Notes under the pieces: generated by a model
What the model saw: only the letters and a program-made list of their open reading frames with translations
Database searches by the model: none
Told to the model about the DNA's origin: nothing
Part shown: one piece after another, positions 56,201 to 64,000 of the stretch
Layout: each line of letters opens with the position of its first letter
Position numbering within the stretch: the stretch's first letter is position 1
Origin: Alphaproteobacteria bacterium
GTDB lineage: Bacteria > Pseudomonadota > Alphaproteobacteria > UBA6615
DNA: 64,000 bases
Reading direction: 5' to 3'
NCBI GenBank assembly: GCA_009691025.1
Contig: SHWB01000001.1
Location: 62,001-126,000, forward strand
Position numbers and translations under genes: made by a program

Positions 56201-56703
56201 TAGGGCAGCGCCTCGTAGCCCTTGGTGAAGCCGTTCAGTGAGACCGGGACGTTGACAGGCTGGTTGGGCTGGCCGTAGATCACGAAATTAGCCCCCTTGC
56301 CGGCCTTGAGCTTCCGCAACAGCCGGTCATCGAGATCCATCTCGGCGACACAACCATTCTTCAGGCAGCGTGCAAACGGCATGCCGCCGAAATCCTGGCC
56401 GTCTATCTTCACGGCCACGCCCGGGGCCAGCAGCACGCCGAGCGGCGCCACCACGCGCAGGACCTGGCCGCTCTTTACCAAGATCACAAGGAAGTGGACG
56501 TTCGGCTGGTTGTTCATCGTGAGCCTCTGGACCATGACGCACATCTTCTGCCGCTGATCGATCAGCGAATCATCGCAACGGGTAGTCCACTCGGCCGACC
56601 GTGCCGGCGGCGTCTGGGCAAGCGCCGGGGCGGCTATCAACATGGCCAGTCCAAGTGCCGCGCCCGAGAGCCATGCCCACGTACCGAATCTCGATAATGT
56701 CAT
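56200..56703 (-). CDS. IalB (invasion-associated locus B)-family exported protein
   Basis: The 167-residue protein has a signal peptide (ALGLAMLIAAPALAQ) and IalB features: WTTRCDD, a run CVMVQRLTMNNQPNVHFLVI, PLGVLLAPGVAVKIDG and FARCLKNGCVAEMDLDD, with paired cysteines for disulphides. IalB-family proteins are periplasmic and of poorly known function, first linked to host invasion in Bartonella. An exported protein of this kind inside a catabolic operon, between a PPOX and a TetR gene, is unexpected. Its stop TAG overlaps the TetR start. Confidence 0.85.
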   Translation of the reverse strand: MTLSRFGTWAWLSGAALGLAMLIAAPALAQTPPARSAEWTTRCDDSLIDQRQKMCVMVQRLTMNNQPNVHFLVILVKSGQVLRVVAPLGVLLAPGVAVKIDGQDFGGMPFARCLKNGCVAEMDLDDRLLRKLKAGKGANFVIYGQPNQPVNVPVSLNGFTKGYEALP

Positions 56704-56714
56704 GATGTTCTTTC

Positions 56715-57332
56715 TCAATAGAGGTTCTCGACATACTCGCGTTCGATGCGCTCGTGGTTCGAGGCTTCGTCGACGCCGTACTGGTCGGCCGAAATCTTCG
56801 CTAGCGTCGGGAAGCTCGTGCGCTCGACGTGATTGTCGGGATTCCAGAAGTCGGCACGGATCAACGCCTTGCCGCAATGGAAGAAGGATTCGGCGATGTC
56901 TACCACGATCGCTGCGAGCGGCGGCTTGCCGTTCGCGGCCATGCGCGCCAGCAGTGCCGGCTCCGTCGTCAGCCGAGCCTTGCCGTTGACGCGCAACATC
57001 TCGTTGATGCCCGGCACCATGAACAGCATGCCGACCTGGGCGTTCGAGACGATGTTATGGTGCGTGTCGACTCGCCTGTTACCTGGGCGGTCGGGAATGG
57101 CGAGGGTGCGGTCGTCTAGGATCGCAACGAAGCCGGGGGAGTCGCCGCGCGGGCTGCAATCGGCGGGGCCGTTATCGGCCGCGGAGGTCGCGATCAGCAC
57201 CAGCGGCGACATGGCGATGAAGCGGCGGCTGTGCTCGTTGAGCGCCGGCAGTTCCTTGTGCTTGAGGAAGCCCTTGGGTTCGCCGTAATGAGCCCGCAGC
57301 GCGGCGAGATCGCCCAGCTCGTGCTCGGCCAT
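56715..57332 (-). CDS. Pyridoxamine-5'-phosphate-oxidase-family protein, copy 1
   Basis: The 205-residue protein has a split-barrel flavin-binding fold: HSRRFIAMSPLVLIATSA, DCSPRGDSPGFVAILDDRTL, IPDRPGNRRVDTHHNIV and GKARLTTEPALLARM, then AESFFHCGKALIRADFW. This is the MSMEG_1061-like PPOX branch that binds FMN or F420-type cofactors. It is a close paralogue of the next gene upstream, same length, so a tandem duplication is evident. The role in the cluster is probably flavin-linked reduction or oxidation of an intermediate; not known. Confidence 0.87.
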   Translation of the reverse strand: MAEHELGDLAALRAHYGEPKGFLKHKELPALNEHSRRFIAMSPLVLIATSAADNGPADCSPRGDSPGFVAILDDRTLAIPDRPGNRRVDTHHNIVSNAQVGMLFMVPGINEMLRVNGKARLTTEPALLARMAANGKPPLAAIVVDIAESFFHCGKALIRADFWNPDNHVERTSFPTLAKISADQYGVDEASNHERIEREYVENLY

Positions 57333-57364
57333 GGCGTTTCTTCCTGATTGTTCGTGATCGACGG

Positions 57365-57982
57365 TCAGTAGAGATTCTCGGCGTAGTCGCGCTCCAGCAT
57401 CGCCTTGTGCTTTTCCCGGTCGACGCCGAACTGGAATTCGGTGATCTCTGACAGCGAGGCAAAATCCTTGCGCGCTATGTGCTTGTCTGGATTCCACAGA
57501 TCGGCGCGGATCAGCGCCTTGCCGCAGTGGAAGAAGGATTCGGCGATGTCTACCACGATCGCTGCGAGCGGCGGCTTGCCGTTCGCCACCATGCGCGCGA
57601 GCAGCGCGGGATCGGTCGTCACCCGCGCCTTGCCGTTGATGCGCAGCACCTCGTCGACGCCGAGCACCAGAATGACGATGCCGACCTGCGGATTGGCGAC
57701 GATGTTCTGGTGCGAGTCGACGCGCTTGTTGCCCGGCCGGTCGGGTATGGCGATGGTGCGGTCGTCTAGGATCGCCACGAAACCGGGAGCGTCGCCGCGC
57801 GGGCTGTTGTCGGCGGGGCCGCCATCGGGCGCGGCCGTGCCGAGGAACAGGATTGGCGACAATTCGATGAAGCGTCGGCTGTGCCGGTTCAGCGCCGGCA
57901 GCTCCTTGTGCGCTACATAGCCCTTGGGTTCGCCGAAATGGGCGCGCAGGGCGGCGAGGTCGCAAAGATCGTGCTCGGCCAT
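57365..57982 (-). CDS. Pyridoxamine-5'-phosphate-oxidase-family protein, copy 2
   Basis: The 205-residue protein is the tandem paralogue of the preceding entry (HSRRFIELSPILFLGTAA, DNSPRGDAPGFVAILDDRT, IPDRPGNKRVDSHQNIV, AESFFHCGKALIRADLW). Its ATG is 8 bases after the stop of the second NicX-like gene, so NicX-like and PPOX proteins are made together. The two copies diverge most at their C-termini and at the motif VPGIN/VLGVD, suggesting different partners or substrates. Confidence 0.87.
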   Translation of the reverse strand: MAEHDLCDLAALRAHFGEPKGYVAHKELPALNRHSRRFIELSPILFLGTAAPDGGPADNSPRGDAPGFVAILDDRTIAIPDRPGNKRVDSHQNIVANPQVGIVILVLGVDEVLRINGKARVTTDPALLARMVANGKPPLAAIVVDIAESFFHCGKALIRADLWNPDKHIARKDFASLSEITEFQFGVDREKHKAMLERDYAENLY

Positions 57983-57990
57983 CGCGCGTC

Positions 57991-59073
57991 TCACGAGGCG
58001 ACGTTCAGTGGGTAGACCGGCTCGGCGATCATGCCGTGGTCGACGATGCGGCCCTCCTCGATCACCACCTCGTTGTCGAGCAGCACCGTGGTGCCGAACA
58101 TTGGCAGGTCGATATGGGCGGCGGTGTCGTTGGTGCCGCCGGCCTGTGCGTTCGGCCCGGTCGAGAACAGGAAGCTGCCCGGCCAGGCGCGGCCGGTGCA
58201 GACCAACTTCGAGATGTCCGGTCCGTGCACGGCGATCTGGTCGAGCACGGCATTGGGATGGATGCCCCAGCCGAGATGCGACACATGCCAGGGATTGTCG
58301 TCTTCCGCCCTCTTGCGATGCGCCTCGCAGAAATCGCGGATCAGCTTGGCGTCGGTCTTGCCTTCGACGTTGACGATGACGCCTTTCTCGATGTCGAGGT
58401 GCACAAAGTCCTCGACATAGCGCACATATGGCAGGACCCACGCATCGCCCGGCTGCAGCACCACCGTGCCCTCGGCGGAGCCGATGTTCGGCCAGGTCGA
58501 GACATGGCCGACGCCCCACTGGTCGACATGTCCCGGCTCGTCGGCATAGCCCCATTGCGTCACCGTGCGCAGCTCACCGAGGCCGCAGCGGAAATCGGTA
58601 CCGGCGCGCGACAGCACGCGCAGCTCCTTCGCCTTGGCGACCTTTTCGCGCGCATAGGTTGACGCTTCCTTGAGTCCCGGCGGCGACTGCATGCGCGCTA
58701 GCACGTCGGGATGGTCGAGGATCATCAGGAAGCGCGTGCCGGCGGCGCGGCCGCGCGCCATCCATTCGGTGCCGAGGGTGATGTGGTGGGCGATCACCAT
58801 GTCGGCCGCCTCGATCGCCTCGATGGCGCCCTTGGTGTGCCAGACATGCTCGCCGCCGATATGCGTGGTCGAGAAGGCGGCGTTGAGCTTCATCTCGTAG
58901 ATGCCGCAGCCGATCTCGGCTGCCGCGGCGAAGGCAGCCTCGATATACTCTGCCGGCGTTGCGAGGTTGCTGATCACTACGATCGTCTCGTCGGGGCGCA
59001 CTTTGCAGAGTTCAAGTTCCTTCCGGTAAAGGAAGGCGAGGCTCATCGGATTGGTTTCGCGCGGGCGCAGCAT
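57991..59073 (-). CDS. NicX-like ring-cleaving dioxygenase (M29-aminopeptidase fold), copy 2
   Basis: The 360-residue protein aligns without gaps to the copy at 53558-54640 and keeps the same metal residues (His266 in HVSHLGWG, His320 and Asp322 in AAHIDLPMFG). Both therefore look catalytically competent. Conserved words include GIYEMKLNAAFSTTHIGGE and WPNIGSAEGTVVLQPGDAW. The open frame extends upstream, but ATG 59073 gives exactly the paralogue's N-terminus (MLRPRETNPM). Two NicX-like enzymes with different flanking partners suggest two successive or parallel ring cleavages. Confidence 0.85.
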   Translation of the reverse strand: MLRPRETNPMSLAFLYRKELELCKVRPDETIVVISNLATPAEYIEAAFAAAAEIGCGIYEMKLNAAFSTTHIGGEHVWHTKGAIEAIEAADMVIAHHITLGTEWMARGRAAGTRFLMILDHPDVLARMQSPPGLKEASTYAREKVAKAKELRVLSRAGTDFRCGLGELRTVTQWGYADEPGHVDQWGVGHVSTWPNIGSAEGTVVLQPGDAWVLPYVRYVEDFVHLDIEKGVIVNVEGKTDAKLIRDFCEAHRKRAEDDNPWHVSHLGWGIHPNAVLDQIAVHGPDISKLVCTGRAWPGSFLFSTGPNAQAGGTNDTAAHIDLPMFGTTVLLDNEVVIEEGRIVDHGMIAEPVYPLNVAS

Positions 59074-59108
59074 GGCGATCCTCCGACGCTTAGTGACCGG
59101 TTGGTAAA

Positions 59109-60061
59109 TTACTTGACGAGGTTTCCTCTCGTCAAGGCTCGACCGGACAGCAGGCGCCGGTAAAGCGGTCGCTGGACGAGCGGCAGCAGACACATCGGCA
59201 GTTGTACGGTGGCAGCCATGGCGGCCACCTCGGCTGTCGCCGACGCGCCCAATACGGCCAGCAGCAGGGCATAGTTGCGCGCCGCCGTGTTGAGGCCGAC
59301 CGCGAGCGCGGCTTCGCGCCCGGCCGGCAGGAACAACAGCGTGCCCCCGACCAGCCAGGCGATGTGGACGGCGCAGGCGACGGCGAAGATCAGCGCCACG
59401 CCCGGCGGGTCGGACTCGGTGCGCGCGCGCATGCCCGCCATTACGGCGATGGCGACGATGCCGAAAACTATCGAGAAGGCGCCGTCCAACTCCACCCGCG
59501 CGCGTGCCAGGCGCTCGGCGCCGGCGAGCCGGCGGACGACGACGCCAATGATCAGCGCGACAGCGACCACGCCGGCGAGCCGCAGGCCCGGGACCTCCGG
59601 CGCGATGGGGATTTCGAGGTCGAGCAGGATCAGCGCCACCGTCGGCAGCGTGACCGGCGCGACGAGGATGCACAGCACCAGCCCGGCGAGTGCACCGCGG
59701 CGTCGGTGCCGAACAGCAGGGCGAGACCGGGCGTGGCGGTCATCGGGCCGACAGCGGCGAACAGCACGATCGCCTCGGCCAGCCGCAGCGGCAGATGCAG
59801 CATGCTAATCACGGCCAGCGTGGCGAGCGGCGCGGCGAGCAGCAGCCATACCGTCTGCAGAATGGCCGTCTGCGGCCGTCGCGCCAGCACCGCCATCCGC
59901 GACCAATCGGTGCGGGCGATCGACAGGCCGAGCATCGTGCGCAGCATGGGCAGCAGCACGCTGCCCAGCGCGTCGGAAAGAGTGGGCACGAAGTAGCCGA
60001 TGGCGATGCCCTAGGACACTACCCAGGTGCCGTGGCGGCCAGCGAAATGCAGGCGCTTCAT
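59109..60061 (-). pseudogene. Bile-acid:Na+ symporter (BASS)-like transporter, broken
   Basis: The gene begins at ATG 60061 (MKRLHFAGRHG). It meets TAG at 60011-60013 where GAG would fit, continues as GIAIGYFVPTLSDALGSVLL through several membrane spans (VWLLLAAPLATLAVISMLHL), and shifts frame near 59685. It then continues with further spans (LAGVVAVALIIGVVVRRL, GLNTAARNYALLLAVLG) to 59109. About ten hydrophobic spans in total and the NTAARN segment fit the BASS family, which imports organic anions. As written it is inactive. It lies between the SDR and NicX-like copy 2, the expected place of the substrate importer. Confidence 0.75.
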
Positions 60062-60068
60062 GCTGCGC

Positions 60069-60872
60069 CTAGACGCCGGCCTGGATGGTCACGCCGCCAT
60101 CGACGACGAGTTCGGTGCCAGTGATGTAGCGCGCGGAGTCGGAGGCGAGGAACAGCGCCGCCTCCGCCACGTCCCAGGCATCGCCCCAGCGGCGCAGCGG
60201 CACGACCCCGGCGCGCGCCGCGAAGAAGGCGTCGGGATCGCTGCCGGCGAGCGACTTGAACACCGCGCCCTCGACCAGCGGCGTGCGCATCAGCCCGGGC
60301 AGGATGGAATTGCACCGGATGCCGTCGGGGCCGTACTGCGCCGCGATGGCACGCGTCATGCCGTTGATCGCCGTCTTGGTTGCGTTGTAGGAGATGTATG
60401 GCGCGCCGAGCCAGCGCAGGCTGGCAATCGACGAAACGTTGAGGATCACGCCGGCCCGCTGCGCCTTCATGTGCGGCAGGACGTGGCGGCAGGTCAGCAG
60501 GATGCTGGTGACGTTGACATCGTGGCCGCGCGCCCAGTCCTCCAGATTCACGTCCTCCGGTCCGCCGGGCACGACGATGCCGACATTGTTGTGCATAATG
60601 TCGACGCGGCCCCATCGGCCTATGCAGTCGGCGACGAGCCGCGCGACATCCGCCTCGCGCGACACATCGGCGGTGACGGCGACGGCCGTGCCGCCTTCCC
60701 CGGCCACGATGGCGGCGGCCTCCTCGGCGGCCTCGGTGCGATTGTCGACCACGAGCACGCGGGCGCCCTCGCGCGCGAACAGCACCGACGCCGCCTTGCC
60801 GTTGCCCCAGCCCGGCCCCATCGAGCCGCCGCCGGTGACGATCGCCACCTTGCCGTCGAGACGTCCTGTCAT
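60069..60872 (-). CDS. Short-chain dehydrogenase/reductase
   Basis: The 267-residue protein has the SDR cofactor motif TGGGSMGPGWGNGKA (a lengthened glycine loop), HNNVG for NNAG, and the intact catalytic set: Ser in NVSSIAS and YISYNATKTAI (Tyr-x-x-x-Lys). It ends in YITGTELVVDGG. It should oxidise or reduce an alcohol/ketone of the pathway. It is the first gene of the leftward cluster, 7 bases ahead of the transporter, and divergent from a broken cupin gene about 130 bases away. Start 60872 is chosen at the conserved N-terminus (MTGRLDGKVAIVTGG). Confidence 0.9.
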   Translation of the reverse strand: MTGRLDGKVAIVTGGGSMGPGWGNGKAASVLFAREGARVLVVDNRTEAAEEAAAIVAGEGGTAVAVTADVSREADVARLVADCIGRWGRVDIMHNNVGIVVPGGPEDVNLEDWARGHDVNVTSILLTCRHVLPHMKAQRAGVILNVSSIASLRWLGAPYISYNATKTAINGMTRAIAAQYGPDGIRCNSILPGLMRTPLVEGAVFKSLAGSDPDAFFAARAGVVPLRRWGDAWDVAEAALFLASDSARYITGTELVVDGGVTIQAGV

Positions 60873-61004
60873 CGTGCGTTCCTCCGCATCGCGGTTCCTG
60901 CCGCAGCCTTCCCTGGCCGCGCTCACCCTAGCATGTGGGCGCTGGCGCCGTGGGCGATCGGGACTTAAGTTGTGGGCAAACTGGCGCCGCGGCGTCCCGA
61001 GGGA

Positions 61005-61394
61005 ATGAACGCCCCTATGGGCACGCCCCTGAAGGCTGAGGAAATCGCCGGTCGTCCGACCGGGCCGGCGTCGACGCGTCGCGTGCTGGTAGACGACGAG
61101 AAGATGCAGGTTACCTACTACAATTTCGCGCCGGTCGAGGAGACGGGCTGGCACACCCATCCCTACGATTACGTCGTCGTCACCTTCGACCAGGGCCAGT
61201 TCGAACTGCAGACGACCGACGGCAAGGTCAACCGCATCGGATCGAACGGTCTGAACCACAACCTCGTGCGCGGCGGCATGCGGCATTGAGCGAAGAATGT
61301 CGGTACCACCGATAAGACTCTGGTCGATATCGAGCTCAAGCAGGCCAAGGCTGGCACCAACACGCCGGTCGGCGACCGTTCTGCCTGGGCCTAA
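61005..61394 (+). pseudogene. Small cupin-like protein with an in-frame TGA
   Basis: From ATG 61005 the protein reads through the cupin motif VEETGWHTHPYDYVVVTF and stops at TGA 61287 after GGMRH. The same frame continues sensibly (AKNVGTTDKTLVDIELKQAK) to TAA 61392. Restoring the TGA codon to a sense codon such as TGG would give about 129 residues, typical of small metal-binding cupins. The TGA is not at a Cys-expected site and no SECIS-like hairpin was noticed, so a nonsense mutation or error is preferred. The 150 bases after it hold nothing recognisable. Confidence 0.65.
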
Positions 61395-61544
61395 GCCGTT
61401 GCCGTCCTCGCCAAATCATAGCGCGAGGGGCGCGGCCAGGGCGGCGCAAGAGACGGGTCGGGCATTCCGGAGACATATCCGCGAAGAGGCGGACGGCCAT
61501 CATTTTGCGGCGCGTTGTCTAATGCTACGAAGTTGGTCGGGTAC

Positions 61545-61977
61545 TCAGGATGGAGAGATGTCGAACTTCTCGAGCCGGCCACGCGCAGCCGCGACAACGC
61601 GATCTTCAAATTCCGATTTGTACCTGAGTATGAGCGCTTCAGCGGACATGTCTGCCATGCCTAACTCTACAAGTTTTTTTTGAACCCGAGTGACGGCTGC
61701 GGTTTCAGAGAGAGGTCGGCGAGCAATTTGCGAACACCCACACGGTCGAGCTTTTGCCGCGTACGACTCAAGCGCTTCGTTTTGCCGGCCTCCTCCGTTA
61801 GGGCTTGTTCAAGCGCGCACATAACACCTGCGAACTCCGCCGCAAGCGGATCGCTAAGGTCACGACCTTCTGCGCGTCATAGCTGTCTGAATGCGTCCTT
61901 GTAAACGTCCTCTCTTCCGAGCCGTTTGGCATTGTCCATGAACGTTCGCAGATTGATTGGGTCCCAGACGCTGGACA
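61545..61977 (-). pseudogene. Remnant of a small hypothetical protein common on genomic islands
   Basis: Leftward the frame reads FMDNAKRLGREDVYKDAFRQ, meets TGA at about 61877, and continues EGRDLSDPLAAEFAGVMCAL, then RLSRTRQKLDRVGVRKLLADL. After a run of eight A near 61675 the sense moves to another frame: KLVELGMADMSAEALILRYK to the stop at 61545. This order (RLGREDVY... RTRQKL... TGE/SAE..LRY) is that of a widespread short hypothetical protein often found on islands, usually about 150 residues. The stretch is visibly more A/T-rich than its neighbours, pointing to foreign origin. Confidence 0.6.
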
Positions 61978-62034
61978 GATCCGGATTTTTGGGCGTCACA
62001 ACCACCACCGTCTCGGCAATTCCAACACTTCTTT

Positions 62035-63030
62035 CTAAATTCCCTTGTCGGTGCGGAACCAGGAATTGCGGCCGACCGAGCCGAGGATCACGCCGCGCGT
62101 CTTGCCGCCGGCGTCGAGCACCGTCAGCGGTACGTCGACACCAGCGGGGCCGACCGCCCAGACCGCGCGGAAGAACTCGATGAGATCGCCGACCGGCTTG
62201 CCGGCGACGGCAAGCAGAACGTCGCCCTAGGCAATGCCGGCTTTCGCCGCCGGACTCTCCTCGGCGACGCGGCCGACGAAGACGCGACAGCGATAGGCTT
62301 CGGCGGTGATGCCGAGACACGGACTCTCCGGCCCGGAGCGTTTGCCGGATTTCGTCAGGTCGGCGAGGATCGGTTTCAGCTCGTCGATAGGCACGAACAT
62401 GTTGCCCGGTGAGGGTCGGCCTGGTGACGCCGCGTCGGTGATCAGCAGCGAGCCGATGCCGACCAGATTTCCGTCGCTGTTGCCCAGCGCCGCGCCGCCG
62501 AAGGCCGGATGGGGCGGGGCGGTGAAAATGGCGCGGTCGAGCACGTATTCCCAGCCGCCGGCGAAGGCGCGGCGCGAGACGACATAGGCGCCTAGCGCCT
62601 GCGCTGGCCCCAGGCGCGTGGCGACCAGCACCTGATCCGAGACGGCGAGGGCGGTCGCCTCGCCGAGCGCCAGCGGCCGCAGATTGAGCGGCGCCAGCGA
62701 GCGGACGAGGCCGAAGCCCGAGGCGTGGTCGTAGCCGGCCAGTGTGCCGGGTACTTTCCTGCCATTGTGCAGGGTGATCTCGACCCTGGTAGATTCGACG
62801 ATGAGGTAGCCGATGGTGAGGATCAAATCATCGCCGATGACGACGCCCGATCTCTCGCGTTCGGTGCCGAGGAAGCGTGCGGTGCGGGCAGTCGCGGGGA
62901 TTCCGATGTCGAGTCCGACGACAGCCTCAAAGATGCGCTAGCCGTCGACGGCGGCGACCAGCGGTGCCGGCGCCATCGTCGCGACCAACCCCAGCAGCAA
63001 AACTCTCAACGCCCTTGCCATGCGCCGCAT
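62035..63030 (-). pseudogene. Degenerate HtrA/S1C-type protease with PDZ domain, two in-frame TAG
   Basis: One frame of 332 codons runs from ATG 63030 to TAG 62035 and is crossed only by TAG at 62938 and 62227. It has a signal peptide (VLLLGLVATMAPAPLVAAV), a trypsin-like domain (SGVVIGDDLILTIGYLI, ALGNSDGNLVGIGSLLIT) and a C-terminal PDZ (AAKAGIA, GDVLLAVAGKPVGD). The catalytic His is replaced (TIGY for TAxH) and the Ser region reads PAFGGAAL, so even the intact form would be a pseudoprotease. Both TAGs fit GAG. It is either a pseudogene or read through. Confidence 0.7.
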
Positions 63031-63119
63031 CGACCCGCCTCCGTGCCGATCAGCCCCCGCAGGTGAGGGTGGCACTGGCGGAGGCCATGCGGCCCGGAAT
63101 TGGCACGAGCCCGGCGGGC

Positions 63120-64000
63120 TCAGGCCGCCACGTCCTTCGACGTGATGGTGTACTTGAAATTGTCCGGATCCAGGGCGTCGAGCAGGAGCGAGGCCCGTTC
63201 CGCCTGCGGATACATCAGGAAGCCCAGCTTCGGCTGCTTGCTGCCCGGCAAGGCGACATCGTGCGCGACGTTGTAGGCGACCCAGTTGCCTTCCCACGCA
63301 CCGAACAGGGCATTGCGCGCGGCCACGACCTTGGGATCGCCGATTGCCAGGTTAGCCGGCGGCTCCTCGAGGACGACCTTGCGCACATCGGCGGGATCGA
63401 CTGGCGCCCAGCCGAAGCCGGCCAGGTGGACCTCCGCCCGGCAGTGCTGTGCCTTCGTGACGTTCGCCGAGCCGGCGCCGAGGCTCTTGTAGCCGAACTG
63501 CGACGGCAGGACGCGCAGGCCGTAGACGTCGCGCTCCGGAATGCCGGCGGCGCGGGCGAGGCCGACATAGAGCGCATTGAGGTCGGCGCATTTGCCGCTG
63601 ATATTGTCGGTCCGCAGCATGGAGTCGATGTCGCCCGTCCTGCAGCCGCGGGTTGCGTCGTTGCGGTGCGTGTTCTCGACCACCCAGTTGTAGATGGCGC
63701 GCGCCTTGTCGGCGTCCGTGCGGGCATTGGCGACGATCTTGTCCGCCGTCTGCTTCACGATGCCGTCGACCGGAATGAGGTCCGTGCCCGCGAGGTTGAG
63801 CCGGCTCTCGGCATCGCCGAGCGCGGGCGCCGTGCCGGGCTTCGACAGGTCGATGGCGCGGTCGCGCATGGCGATGCGGCTCGTCACCTCGAGCGACGGC
63901 GCGGCTTCGCCGTCCTTCCAGACGGCGTGCAGCATCTCCGCCCCGTACCGGGGGTCCTTGACCCGCGTCACGGTCGCCGCGTTGCTAGTCCACGTGCTTT
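63120..64000 (-). CDS. Transglutaminase-like protein, 5' part beyond the window
   Basis: The frame is open to the right edge, so the true N-terminus is missing; 293 residues are visible. A transglutaminase-like cysteine-protease core is clear: nucleophile in ISGKCADLNALYVGLARAAG, histidine in CRAEVHLAGFGWAPVD and aspartate in PVDPADVRK. The ARAIYNWVVENTHRND segment precedes the Cys as in the family. Such proteins hydrolyse or cross-link peptides, and exported versions process cell-envelope proteins. The start of the protein, needed to see a signal peptide, is not in the window. The degenerate protease gene follows 90 bases later. Confidence 0.85.
   Translation of the reverse strand, partial: STWTSNAATVTRVKDPRYGAEMLHAVWKDGEAAPSLEVTSRIAMRDRAIDLSKPGTAPALGDAESRLNLAGTDLIPVDGIVKQTADKIVANARTDADKARAIYNWVVENTHRNDATRGCRTGDIDSMLRTDNISGKCADLNALYVGLARAAGIPERDVYGLRVLPSQFGYKSLGAGSANVTKAQHCRAEVHLAGFGWAPVDPADVRKVVLEEPPANLAIGDPKVVAARNALFGAWEGNWVAYNVAHDVALPGSKQPKLGFLMYPQAERASLLLDALDPDNFKYTITSKDVAA

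Overview
The window is GC-rich chromosomal DNA of an alphaproteobacterium. The best placement marker is greA-carB-carA running left, divergent from yqeY-dnaG-rpoD and a CAU-anticodon tRNA running right; that order is familiar from Rhodospirillales and Hyphomicrobiales. The mlaA-mlaC pair, ccmF-ccmH, a metF neighbourhood with a SahR-like ArsR regulator, and dispersed palindromic repeats fit the same class. No species can be named from the sequence alone.

Layout. 1-3.5 kb: an unidentified gene cut by the edge, a 2-oxoglutarate oxygenase, an ELM1-family protein, an Lrp-type regulator and a small exported protein. 3.5-5 kb: repeats, a dead monooxygenase gene and an SDR. 5-13.9 kb: two divergent catabolic operons. 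The leftward one has a citryl-CoA-lyase-like protein, an adenylate-forming ligase, a two-subunit ThDP decarboxylase and a beta-hydroxyacid dehydrogenase. The rightward one has a flavin monooxygenase, an IPNS-like oxygenase, a PEBP protein and an enoyl-CoA hydratase, followed by an IclR regulator. 13.9-24.7 kb: the housekeeping core, with a GxxExxY gene bounded by inverted repeats wedged between carA and carB. 24.7-28.6 kb: a decayed stretch directly after the tRNA (broken hydrolase, epimerase and acyl-CoA dehydrogenase genes) that also holds dodecin, two small membrane proteins and a peroxiredoxin-like gene whose first CxxC cysteine codon is an in-frame TGA. 28.6-42.5 kb: carbonic anhydrase, acyl-CoA dehydrogenase, CocE hydrolase, hisI with a divergent CobW GTPase, IclR, cytochrome c maturation, ettA, a MetE-like protein and mlaAC. 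42.5-47.6 kb: one-carbon/methionine genes (ArsR, a methyltransferase-like protein, metF, purU). 47.6-60.9 kb: a long leftward catabolic cluster with two NicX-like ring-cleavage proteins, two alpha/beta hydrolases, an esterase, RidA, GST, MetE-like and PPOX proteins, a TetR regulator, a transporter and an SDR. 61-64 kb: decayed genes and a transglutaminase-like gene cut by the right edge.

Two themes stand out. First, many accessory genes carry frameshifts or in-frame stops, most often TAG at positions where GAG would fit, while every core gene is intact. This means gene decay or sequence error, and TAG is a normal terminator here (greA, dnaG, yqeY). Second, the TGA in the peroxiredoxin-like gene behaves differently: it falls exactly on a redox cysteine, the frame is otherwise intact, a good ribosome site is present, and a SECIS-like hairpin follows. 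It is therefore proposed as a selenocysteine codon. The 47.6-60.9 kb cluster is the best candidate for an undescribed pathway, probably opening an N-heteroaromatic ring.
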